DNA of 6,022 nucleotides from Globobulimina sp. (taxonomy: Eukaryota; Foraminifera; Rotaliida): positions 1 to 6,022 of the forward strand of contig PIVH01000376.1 in the NCBI GenBank assembly GCA_003354225.1. The letters are read 5' to 3'. The notes under the pieces were generated by a model, which was not told the origin of the DNA, ran no database searches, and was given only the letters and a program-made list of their open reading frames with translations. Positions within the stretch are counted from its first letter, which is position 1. Every line of letters starts with the position of its first letter. The position numbers were made by a program, and so were the translations under genes. Below are positions 1 through 6,014 of this stretch, one piece after another.

Positions 1-2
1 CA

Positions 3-815
3 AACATTGCATCGCAAGGCTCAATGCTTCACGCTTTGATTAAAAATAATCAAATCAATGCTGCACTTGACATGAAAGCAGATATAGAAAAAAATGGAGC
101 AGTATTGACCATTGGTAGCTATATACCATTGATTTCTTATTATTTGCGGGATGCACAACATCAAAATCCGTGTCAAGCATTGAAACTGTTGAAGGAATGT
201 GTGGTTGGCAACAAATTAAAACAATTAAATGAACCTTTGCTGAATATTAAGCACGTGGCACTTTTAAAAACATTGCAAAATACAACTGATGCAAGGCGGA
301 GGAAGAAATATTTTAAAATGATTAAGCATGCACCAAATGAGAAACTAGCGCATGGTTTGAGAGCATGGGACTATCAGTCTGCGAGCGTAGTATTTGGAGC
401 ATATATGGAATATTATGAGGATTATAAATCGGTGAAAATAAGGAAATGTTTTGAAAAGCTCTGTAAATTGAATATGATGGGATATTGGCATTATGATAAA
501 AAAAATGGAAAATGGATTGTTGATTTGCATGGGTATAGTTACCAGCAAATTGAGTTTGTGTTATATTATTTGATGAATATAAAATGTGCGGAATTGGTTG
601 GCGCCATGGGTTATGAATGGATATTTATCTGCGGAAAGGGGCAAAGTATTGATCCCAATTCGAAAGATGCACAGCCCGGAATTAAACAGTTCATTGTGGG
701 GAAATTGTTGCAGATGTTTAACATTCAAACTTGTGATGTTGGAAATAATCCGGGAAGGATAATTTTGAATAAACATCATATTAAAAGATATGTTGCTCTT
801 CAACTAAGAAATTAA
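3..815 (+). CDS. PPR-Smr domain protein, C-terminal part (5' end outside the window)
   Basis: The frame is open from the left edge (codon at 3) to TAA at 813-815, giving 270 visible residues. The first in-frame ATG is at 24, but the open frame before it and a PPR-like helix pair already under way suggest it is internal. Counting from that ATG, residues 1-60 resemble pentatricopeptide helices (LHALIKNNQINAALDMKADI, then GSYIPLISYYL). Residues 164-248 form an Smr domain: DLHG at 167-170, CGKG at 203-206 in place of the usual TGxG or HGKG, and NNPGRIIL at 241-248. Smr domains bind nucleic acid and many are endonucleases; PPR helices bind RNA, usually in mitochondria or plastids. The first DxH motif is intact, so nuclease activity is possible but not shown. 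No intron is needed in the visible part. The domain call is firm; substrate and location are inference, since the N-terminus with any targeting peptide is not visible. Confidence 0.85.
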   Translation, partial: NIASQGSMLHALIKNNQINAALDMKADIEKNGAVLTIGSYIPLISYYLRDAQHQNPCQALKLLKECVVGNKLKQLNEPLLNIKHVALLKTLQNTTDARRRKKYFKMIKHAPNEKLAHGLRAWDYQSASVVFGAYMEYYEDYKSVKIRKCFEKLCKLNMMGYWHYDKKNGKWIVDLHGYSYQQIEFVLYYLMNIKCAELVGAMGYEWIFICGKGQSIDPNSKDAQPGIKQFIVGKLLQMFNIQTCDVGNNPGRIILNKHHIKRYVALQLRN

Positions 816-1055
816 TCAACACACGGAAATGCGGAAAAAAGTTGTATATCTCTTCAATACATGTTCCCAATCAGTTTCATTAATGAAGTGATTGAGTTTG
901 TGTGATTCAATCCAAACTCTCCTTCTTCTGGTGATGCCCGAAATTTGGCAGCAGTCATAGCCTCGTTTGTGACAGGGTGTTTTTTTGCTGTTAAGTTTGA
1001 ATTTTGTCCCACTACTATTCAAGCCATCGATAATGTCATTCTTAGAAGGTTTTAG
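816..1055 (-). other. Open minus-strand frame without ATG; possible terminal exon or gene remnant
   Basis: On the minus strand, 79 codons are open between a TAA at 1058-1056 and a TGA at 818-816, directly abutting the stop of the + strand gene. There is no ATG; the first alternative start would be TTG at 1022. The translation is basic and not low-complexity (for example KTPCHKRGYDCC and RRRRVWIESHKL), and I do not recognise it. Reading along the minus strand, TTAACTAA followed by CCTTCTAAG at about 1059-1041 resembles a branch point and 3' splice site, so a terminal exon starting near 1040 is conceivable. Any earlier exon would have to lie within or beyond the helicase gene, which makes this unlikely. 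It may be a chance ORF in a GC-richer spacer. Confidence 0.15.
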
Positions 1056-1101
1056 TTAATAGCTTCAAAACAATGTCAAACTGAATCACGCAGAAAGTAA
1101 T
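816..1101. other. Intergenic region between the PPR-Smr gene and the helicase gene
   Basis: This 286-nt spacer should hold the 3' end of the first transcript and the promoter and 5' leader of the helicase gene. By hand count, 901-1020 is about 42% G+C, clearly above the roughly 30% of nearby coding lines, the reverse of what is usual in AT-rich protists. No AATAAA lies just after the stop; one occurs inside the upstream coding region at 768-773. I see no tRNA, snRNA or convincing promoter box. An in-frame TAG at 1060-1062 closes the helicase frame upstream of its first ATG. Confidence 0.6.
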
Positions 1102-3108
1102 ATGAATCATTTGTCCACACCAATACTAGTCAAAGGAACAGGCACTGTCGACGATAATTTTTATCCAATTTATGATGTGAATGAATGTTTTGCGAATCAT
1201 AATAAAAACAATATCCACATTATGCAAAACTCAAATTCCGATTCCGAATGCGACACAAACAAAGATATTGATTTTTTAAATAATGACAATGATTTATATG
1301 ATGATAACGACCATATTGACCATGCAAAACAAAGCAAAAACTATTGTAATATAGCAAATAAATCAGAGAATCAAGCATTAAATAAATACAATATTCACTC
1401 ATCACAGTTACCATATTTTATTAAAGGAAATGAATTTGTTATGGACGATGATTATGAAAATGCTCATCTTTTATGGGTAAAAGGTTCAAAATGTTCATCA
1501 GAAGAAAAAGCCAAAGATACAATAGTATATAATATATGCAATGAAGTGCATATTGGCGATTATATACAATTTGCATTAAATAACTATGGAATTAATAGAA
1601 AAAAAACACAATATCGTAAAAATGGTGGATATATTAATCAAATTAGTAGGTATTGGCCAGATGATAAATATGTTAATCAAATTGTATATGGCAAAGGTAT
1701 TGTTATCGCAAAAACATATAATTCAGTAACTATTCAATTGGAGGGCATGGTCGCAAATAATAATATTAAGCTATTTTATTGTTATTATGATATTATTCGA
1801 TTAAATAAAGCAAGCAAAGTGTATGAAATCCGGTCGATGAATGAAATACATTTAAAAACAACTGGTTTAATCAATATTTGCCAATTTACCATAGATTGGT
1901 TAACTGCGTATACCATATTATCATTTCTAGAAAATGATTGGCAGAGAAACGTTTATTTCAATAGCCGAGAGTTTGTTAAATTAGTTCAAAATAGCTATAT
2001 TAGAGTGAAACATGGCAATAAGTCATGTCCGTGTTGTACTTTTTTAAATGCAGCCAACAATAAGCAATGTTCAATGTGTCTCTATGCATTTGACGCAAAT
2101 GTATTTGGTGCTGATAAATGGTATCTGAATAACTTTGCGCAATTAGCAATCAGTGATCATCCGTCATTCCCAGATAATAAACAAAGACATGAAATGTATG
2201 CAAAAAAACCATTCTTACCTAAAATACTCGACACACAAAGAAATAACATAGATATCATACGAACGACATTGCAAATTGGTTTAAAAGAGTCGACGAAATT
2301 ATATGGATACCAGTTACATACTGTTTGTTGGGCATATAATTTAGAAAAATCTGTAGCAGCACAACAAAACTTATGTATTGGTTCCAATGATCTACGTTTT
2401 ACAAATGATCCAGATATAAAATGTCCAGTATATTGTATGAATTATAACCATGACAATGCATCAAACAATAATCCATTATTTATCCCATCAGATTTAAAAC
2501 ATATATTACCGCCACGTTTATTATCCTATCAAGGTGGCATTATTGCGGACGATGTCGGATTAGGTAAGACATTGACGATGCTATCATTGTGTTTGTCCCA
2601 TACTGCCACACAAAATGACATTGTTATCGGCAAAAACGGACAGTCTTTAAAATGCGCTTCAAATTTATTAATAGCGCCCTCTCATTTGATTGAACAATGG
2701 AAAAACGAAATAATTAAACATTTTAAACCAGACATATTTGGCCGTAATGGACAAAATATTTTGCTCATTACCACTGCTGCTGAACATAGGAAAATATCAT
2801 ATTCAGATATCTTGTCCTCTTCATTTGTTTTAGTATCCGCAGAATTTATTGCTGGCACTCATTACCAATCTATAATCACCGCATCAGATACGGATTGGCA
2901 ACATTTCTTAAACCCAAACTTGCCGCAGAAACCAGCACATATGGCATCTAAATTAAATCTGAGATATCGTCGAAATACGAGATCATCGGTCAAGAATTCT
3001 AACGTAAAGTATCAAGATTTAGAGCAGACAGCGCCGTGTTTACATTCTTTTGATTGGAGGAGACTTATTTTGGATGAAGGACACGAATACATTGGCACGT
3101 ACGGATAA
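1102..3108 (+). CDS. SNF2-family helicase, N-terminal part: RanBP2-type zinc finger and ATPase lobe 1 (Rad5/HLTF-like)
   Basis: The ATG at 1102 is the first in frame after TAG at 1060, so it is the likely start. Residues 45-74 are rich in Asp and Asn and probably disordered. Residues 140-300 look folded but I do not recognise them. At 309-326 (2026-2079) the spacing C-x2-C-x3-N-x6-C-x2-C fits a RanBP2 zinc finger exactly, although the usual Trp before the first Cys is absent. Lobe 1 follows: YGYQLHTVCW at 401-410, Walker A DDVGLGKT at 483-490 (DEMGLGKT is commoner), motif Ia LLIAPSHLIEQW at 522-533, and motif II LILDEGH at 655-661. DEGH and the long insert between I and Ia favour the Rad5/HLTF/SHPRH group, nuclear ATP-driven translocases acting on DNA or chromatin. 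The frame stops at TAA 3106-3108, only seven codons after DEGH, and the protein continues in the next frame. The stop is therefore a frame break, not a natural end. Confidence 0.85.
   Translation: MNHLSTPILVKGTGTVDDNFYPIYDVNECFANHNKNNIHIMQNSNSDSECDTNKDIDFLNNDNDLYDDNDHIDHAKQSKNYCNIANKSENQALNKYNIHSSQLPYFIKGNEFVMDDDYENAHLLWVKGSKCSSEEKAKDTIVYNICNEVHIGDYIQFALNNYGINRKKTQYRKNGGYINQISRYWPDDKYVNQIVYGKGIVIAKTYNSVTIQLEGMVANNNIKLFYCYYDIIRLNKASKVYEIRSMNEIHLKTTGLINICQFTIDWLTAYTILSFLENDWQRNVYFNSREFVKLVQNSYIRVKHGNKSCPCCTFLNAANNKQCSMCLYAFDANVFGADKWYLNNFAQLAISDHPSFPDNKQRHEMYAKKPFLPKILDTQRNNIDIIRTTLQIGLKESTKLYGYQLHTVCWAYNLEKSVAAQQNLCIGSNDLRFTNDPDIKCPVYCMNYNHDNASNNNPLFIPSDLKHILPPRLLSYQGGIIADDVGLGKTLTMLSLCLSHTATQNDIVIGKNGQSLKCASNLLIAPSHLIEQWKNEIIKHFKPDIFGRNGQNILLITTAAEHRKISYSDILSSSFVLVSAEFIAGTHYQSIITASDTDWQHFLNPNLPQKPAHMASKLNLRYRRNTRSSVKNSNVKYQDLEQTAPCLHSFDWRRLILDEGHEYIGTYG
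2026..2079 (+). other. RanBP2-type zinc finger coding segment
   Basis: The 18 codons read CPCCTFLNAANNKQCSMC. Ligand positions are the first, fourth, fifteenth and eighteenth residues, with the conserved Asn at the eighth. RanBP2 fingers bind ubiquitin, RNA or Ran in known families; which applies here cannot be read from the sequence. Confidence 0.75.
3079..3108 (+). other. +1 frame break in the helicase gene, just after motif II
   Basis: Frame 1 reads DEGHEYIGTYG then TAA (3106-3108); frame 2 reads on as KIRDVIFNIF into WYVTGTPF. Skipping one base anywhere from about 3082 to 3107 joins them. Counting through the join gives 21 residues from the His of DEGH to the Trp before VTGTP, the same spacing I recall for human HLTF, so no exon is missing. 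No GT-AG intron of suitable length fits. A one-base insertion (assembly error or real mutation) is the simplest explanation. Programmed +1 shifting at GGA-TAA-A is possible, because skipping T gives GGA-AAA-ATA. Confidence 0.75.
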
Positions 3109-4654
3109 AATACGAGATGTTATTTTTAATATATTCTCAGATTTCTGTTGGTATGTTACTGGGACACCATTTACAAGCAATGCTATTATTGGCTATGTGG
3201 CTGATTTCTTAGATATTCAGTTTGTTGCTGGAGATGGAATACCTAATGATTTAGCCAAATATTATGAGTTTATTGATTGGAAGGAACAGCTAAATAAACC
3301 ATTGGGTCATGTATTGCATTTAGTGATTTATAATCATTTATTTTCTCGACATACTACAGATTCTATATTGGATGATAATTATTTACCCGCTGTGGATGAA
3401 AAAGTTGAATATGTTGAATTTCATCCGGTGGAGAGGCTATTTTATGACATTGTGGGCAGTCGCAGAGGGACCAAACAACAAAATATTAGGTTAGAGAGAA
3501 GAATATGTAGTGGCGTGTTCACACACTTTGAGAGGGGATTGGTGCATAATAATTTAATGCAATTATTGAATATTAATCGTATGTATTATCCCAAACAAAT
3601 TAAGAGATTGAAGACTGAATTTAAAAGTGAATATAAAATGTTATTAATTTATGATAAATGGAACAATAAATTACAAGAAAAAAAGAAGGAGTTTCATGAG
3701 AACTTCAAAGGGAGAAAATTTGTGCTAAGTGAAGCTTTTCCAAATCAAAGAACCGAAAAATATCAAAGGATTCAACAAAAATTTAATAGCCAACAACGAA
3801 GAATTAAACACATACAAAATGAAATTAAACGGAATGAAAAAGAATATGAAATGATTAAAAATAATGAAATAAGTAATGAAATAAATGAATATAATTATAA
3901 TTTTGTACAAAATATAGCAAATAGAAAGGAGGCGCAATTATTATTGAATATTGTTGAAGAATATGGGGCGAAGCATGCATATTTATTGAAATTTGTAAAA
4001 AAATTGCATTCAGATATTAATAATCGGATAATTATATTTTCTTTATTTGGTAAGACATTAAAAGATATACAAAAAAGATTAAAACAAATTAATATTATTT
4101 GTGTATTGTGTGTTGGGAATGTTCATATTCGTAAAAAAGCAGTAAAATTGTTTCAAGATTATGAGAATAACAATATTGGCAAGAAAAGAGAGGATGGACG
4201 TGTTATATTATTAAGTATTGAGTCAGCGGCATCCGGATCTAATTTGAATACGGCGACCCATATAATATTAGTGGACCCAGTGCCTGGCTCATCGTCGGAA
4301 TCATTTGCGGCGGAAAGACAGGCCATTGGCAGAGCTGTAAGACAGGGAATGAAGAATAAAAAATCTACCAAAGTTATTCGATTTGTGGTGCAAAATACTA
4401 TCGAGGCGGAAACATATGAAAGAAATATAAATTTAAGAAATCAATCATTAAATGATAATAATGATAATGTATTGAAACAATTGAGTTTAGAAAATAAATT
4501 AAAAATGTCGTTAGAAATTGAAAGAAGTGAAAGCGAGATTGAATTTTATGTAAATATTAAAGAGAATAAACAAAATATGTTGCCGAAAAAGAGAAAATGT
4601 GTGGATGATAATGCAGTAAATGCACCACCACAGAAAAAAAGAAAAATAAATTAA
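3083..4654 (+). CDS. SNF2-family helicase, C-terminal part: motif III, coiled-coil insert, lobe 2 and nuclear localisation motifs
   Basis: This continues the helicase in the next frame. Its left limit is an estimate; no credible start codon exists and the true join lies between about 3082 and 3108. Motif III TGTP is at 3158-3169. An insert of about 150 residues precedes lobe 2; 3647-3895 is rich in Lys, Glu, Arg and Gln with coiled-coil character. I see no C3HC4 RING there, unlike Rad5 and HLTF. Lobe 2 has motif IV NRIIIFSLFGKTL, motif V SIESAASGSNLNTATHIILV and motif VI QAIGRAVRQG (4319-4348); the two arginines of motif VI are kept, but the usual R-x-GQ ending is changed to RQGM. The tail carries PKKRK (4583-4597) and QKKRK (4631-4645), monopartite nuclear signals. 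It ends at TAA 4652-4654. With a +1 shift the whole protein is 1183 residues. G strongly exceeds C here, unlike the first half. Confidence 0.85.
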   Translation, partial: TNTLARTDKIRDVIFNIFSDFCWYVTGTPFTSNAIIGYVADFLDIQFVAGDGIPNDLAKYYEFIDWKEQLNKPLGHVLHLVIYNHLFSRHTTDSILDDNYLPAVDEKVEYVEFHPVERLFYDIVGSRRGTKQQNIRLERRICSGVFTHFERGLVHNNLMQLLNINRMYYPKQIKRLKTEFKSEYKMLLIYDKWNNKLQEKKKEFHENFKGRKFVLSEAFPNQRTEKYQRIQQKFNSQQRRIKHIQNEIKRNEKEYEMIKNNEISNEINEYNYNFVQNIANRKEAQLLLNIVEEYGAKHAYLLKFVKKLHSDINNRIIIFSLFGKTLKDIQKRLKQINIICVLCVGNVHIRKKAVKLFQDYENNNIGKKREDGRVILLSIESAASGSNLNTATHIILVDPVPGSSSESFAAERQAIGRAVRQGMKNKKSTKVIRFVVQNTIEAETYERNINLRNQSLNDNNDNVLKQLSLENKLKMSLEIERSESEIEFYVNIKENKQNMLPKKRKCVDDNAVNAPPQKKRKIN

Positions 4655-4658
4655 CGAA

Positions 4659-4664
4659 AATAAA
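4659..4664 (+). terminator. Candidate polyadenylation signal of the helicase gene
   Basis: AATAAA lies five bases after the TAA stop, with a second copy at 4645-4650 overlapping the last codons. In AT-rich DNA the hexamer arises by chance often, so the call rests on position: the spacer before the next gene is only about 130 bases, so the transcript must end close by. Confidence 0.3.
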
Positions 4665-4747
4665 ATTAACTTAAGTTTGGTATCGTTGCGGTTTCAGGTT
4701 TTTATGCTTTAATTTATCGTGCGATACTCTTTATATTATAATAATTA

Positions 4748-4795
4748 CCTTCTCCTCTTACCCATTTCTCTACAAACAACATAAGCATTAAAAAG
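4748..4795 (+). promoter_or_regulatory. Candidate 3' splice acceptor before the RCC1 coding region
   Basis: A 24-base tract at 4748-4771 holds 22 pyrimidines and is followed by AG at 4784-4785 (ACATAAG) and again at 4794-4795. This is the layout of a spliceosomal or trans-splicing acceptor. It sits exactly where recognisable RCC1 coding begins, and that coding region has no ATG of its own. I could not find a first exon with a start codon in 4655-4747; its only ATG (4704) meets TAA two codons later. Confidence 0.35.
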
Positions 4796-5828
4796 ATTTG
4801 TGTTCATAACTTTGGCCATTGCACCTTTTGGATATCTGACAAGCGCAGAGTTTATGGAAACGGTTCAAATATTTTTGGTCAGTTAGGTTTAGGGGATAGA
4901 AAACATAGCAATAAACCAACATTGATATCTGATTTGAACAATGTAATAGATGTGCAATGCGGTATGAATTATAGCATTGCTTTATGCAGAAATGCAGCAA
5001 AACATTCAGTTATTCCATATTGGATACGGCAGATTAAACAAACCGTAGCAGCAGATATAATTAATTTGATTCTTACATTCAATGCTGATAATGGTGGCAA
5101 TGCCGTATATTCAACAGGTACAATATGTCAATATTATACATTCAGCAATTTAGATATATTATATCGACATTGCATAATATTCCACAGAATGGAGCAGATT
5201 TGGTGGAAACGGTAGAAATAATGATATTTTATATAATGATAATACGTGGAAAAAGATTGATTCATTGGAGAATACGGATGTAATTAAAATTAAAACTGGC
5301 TGCTTTCATTCATTATTTTTGGACTCAAATGGAAGTGTAAAAGCATGCGGGAAGCATGATACTGATGGTAGTGGACAATGTGGCATCGGGATGATGGGAG
5401 ATGTTCGCAATCCTATTAATATCAATTATTTTACAAATAATCAGATAAATATAATAGATATTTGCTGCGGGTATGCTCATAACTTGGCGATTGATGATAA
5501 TTATAATGCATATTGTTGGGGGTTAAACGACAGAGGACAATGTGGTGATGGTTCTACAAAAAATATTAATGTTCCCAAACTAATTCCGTTTTTTGAAAAT
5601 AAGAAAGTGTGTAAAATTCAGTGTGGTTATAATCACTCATATTGTATGACTGTTGATGGATATCAGTATCTGTTTGGATCAAATGAATATAATGAATGTT
5701 TGAGAAAGAATATATCAAATGTTCTTGTGCCATATTGCATCAATAATGTGGTTAGTGCTAAATGTGAGGAGAAGGTAATAAAATCAATATCAATGGGATA
5801 TTATAATACAAAGATTATCGTTGAATGA
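4787..5828 (+). CDS. RCC1-repeat (beta-propeller) protein, two exons, 5' end unresolved
   Basis: Joining 4787-5117 to 5188-5828 gives one open frame of 323 residues ending at TGA 5826-5828. About five RCC1 blades are visible: FGQLGLG (4874-4894) with VIDVQCG (4943-4963); FGGNG to VIKIKTGCFHSLFL; GSGQCGIG with IIDICCGYAHNLAI; WGLNDRGQCGDG (5517-5552) with KIQCGYNHSYCM; and YLFGSNEYNEC with SISMGYYNTKII. A full propeller has seven. Between the first two blades lies a segment containing IPYWIRQIKQ and ADIINLILTF that is not RCC1-like. The family gives docking propellers; only true RCC1 is a Ran exchange factor, and nothing here shows that role. No ATG precedes the first blade: the frame is open back to TAA 4742-4744 without a Met, so 4787 is only where recognisable coding starts. 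Either a first exon is missing or the copy is decayed. Spacing from the helicase stop is about 130 bases. Confidence 0.75.
5107..5187 (+). repeat. Near-perfect 11-nt direct repeat ending at both splice junctions
   Basis: ATATTCAACAG at 5107-5117 and ATATTCCACAG at 5177-5187 differ at one base and lie exactly 70 bases apart, the intron length. Each copy ends at a splice boundary. This is what intron gain by local duplication or by some introner-type insertions would leave, though part of the match is expected because exon ends and introns both favour CAG. Confidence 0.6.
5118..5187 (+). other. Predicted 70-nt spliceosomal intron in the RCC1 gene
   Basis: The donor is ACAG|GTACAA and the acceptor ATTCCACAG|AATGG. 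Removal joins GTATATTCAACA-G to AA-TGG-AGC, reading VYST-EWSRFGGNG, and moves frame 2 into frame 3 without a stop. Unspliced, frame 2 ends at TAG 5213-5215 and frame 3 is blocked by TAA at 5175-5177, just inside the intron. By hand count the intron is 26% G+C (18 of 70), lower than its exons. The last 11 bases of exon 1 (5107-5117) match the last 11 bases of the intron (5177-5187) at 10 positions. Confidence 0.75.
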
Positions 5829-5891
5829 AAGTTGTGTAAGTCCGGTAAATGCGTTTAGTTTACTACTACACTACCACTCTGTGCGAGATAA

Positions 5892-5990
5892 ATGAAACAT
5901 GGCAAACTTCGTGTTGAAAAAAACGGATATGTTAAATCAAAATCCTATATATTTTCTATTGACGCTGTGGATTTACTCAAAGCTGTTTAA
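5892..5990 (+). CDS. Possible small ORF or first exon (32 residues)
   Basis: An ATG at 5892, immediately preceded by an in-frame TAA (5889-5891), opens 32 codons to TAA 5988-5990. The product starts MKHGKLRVEKNGYVKSKS and ends DAVDLLKAV; I do not recognise it. The length is within chance for such DNA. It could be the first exon of a gene running off the right edge, with a donor such as GTTTAA at 5985, but that is a guess. Confidence 0.12.
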   Translation: MKHGKLRVEKNGYVKSKSYIFSIDAVDLLKAV

Positions 5991-5997
5991 ATGAGGA

Positions 5998-6014
5998 TGA
6001 TCCACACGGGATCA
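5998..6014. repeat. Small inverted repeat (6-bp stem, 5-nt loop)
   Basis: TGATCC at 5998-6003 and GGATCA at 6009-6014 are perfect complements around ACACG. No T-run follows, so it is not a bacterial-type terminator. Its role is unknown and chance is plausible. Confidence 0.3.

Noticed and set aside
345-803. Minus-strand open frames opposite the PPR-Smr gene
   Set aside because: They are shadows of a well-supported coding frame, with no recognisable domains.
3050-3082. An independent start for the second half of the helicase at the TTG at 3050
   Set aside because: In this stretch the other frame encodes FDWRRLILDEGH, which is clearly the real reading. The overlap is an artefact of the open frame.
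3099-3140. A 42-nt GT-AG intron (GTACGG to TTCTCAG) to explain the helicase frame break
   Set aside because: Its length is a multiple of three, so the frame does not change, and the join reads an unrelated frame that soon meets TGA. It would also remove the helix between motifs II and III.
3095-3140. A 46-nt GC-AG intron that would put DEGHEYI in frame with DFCWYVTGTP
   Set aside because: It fits the frame but leaves only six residues between DEGH and the Trp of motif III, against about 21 in the family; the removed sequence looks coding.
3725-4371. Minus-strand open frames opposite the helicase C-terminal part
   Set aside because: They mirror the Lys/Glu-rich coil and motifs V-VI. The Ile/Phe-rich translation of one is what antisense of an A-rich frame gives, not a membrane protein.
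5163-5215. A second +1 frameshift in the RCC1 gene, possibly at the TAG (Euplotes-style shifty stops in both genes)
   Set aside because: The 70-nt GT-AG intron explains the frame change, gives a better protein join and removes the intervening stop. A common shifty-stop rule for both genes is therefore not supported.
5265-5267. Separate downstream RCC1 gene starting at TTG 5265
   Set aside because: The frame is open and RCC1-like further upstream (FGGNGRNND), and the intron joins it to the first exon, so 5265 is internal.
1102-5828. Giant-virus origin, because large DNA viruses also carry SNF2 helicases and RCC1-repeat proteins
   Set aside because: The spliceosomal-type intron, the PPR-Smr gene and the absence of any viral core gene favour a eukaryotic nuclear genome. 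It is not fully excluded from 6 kb alone.
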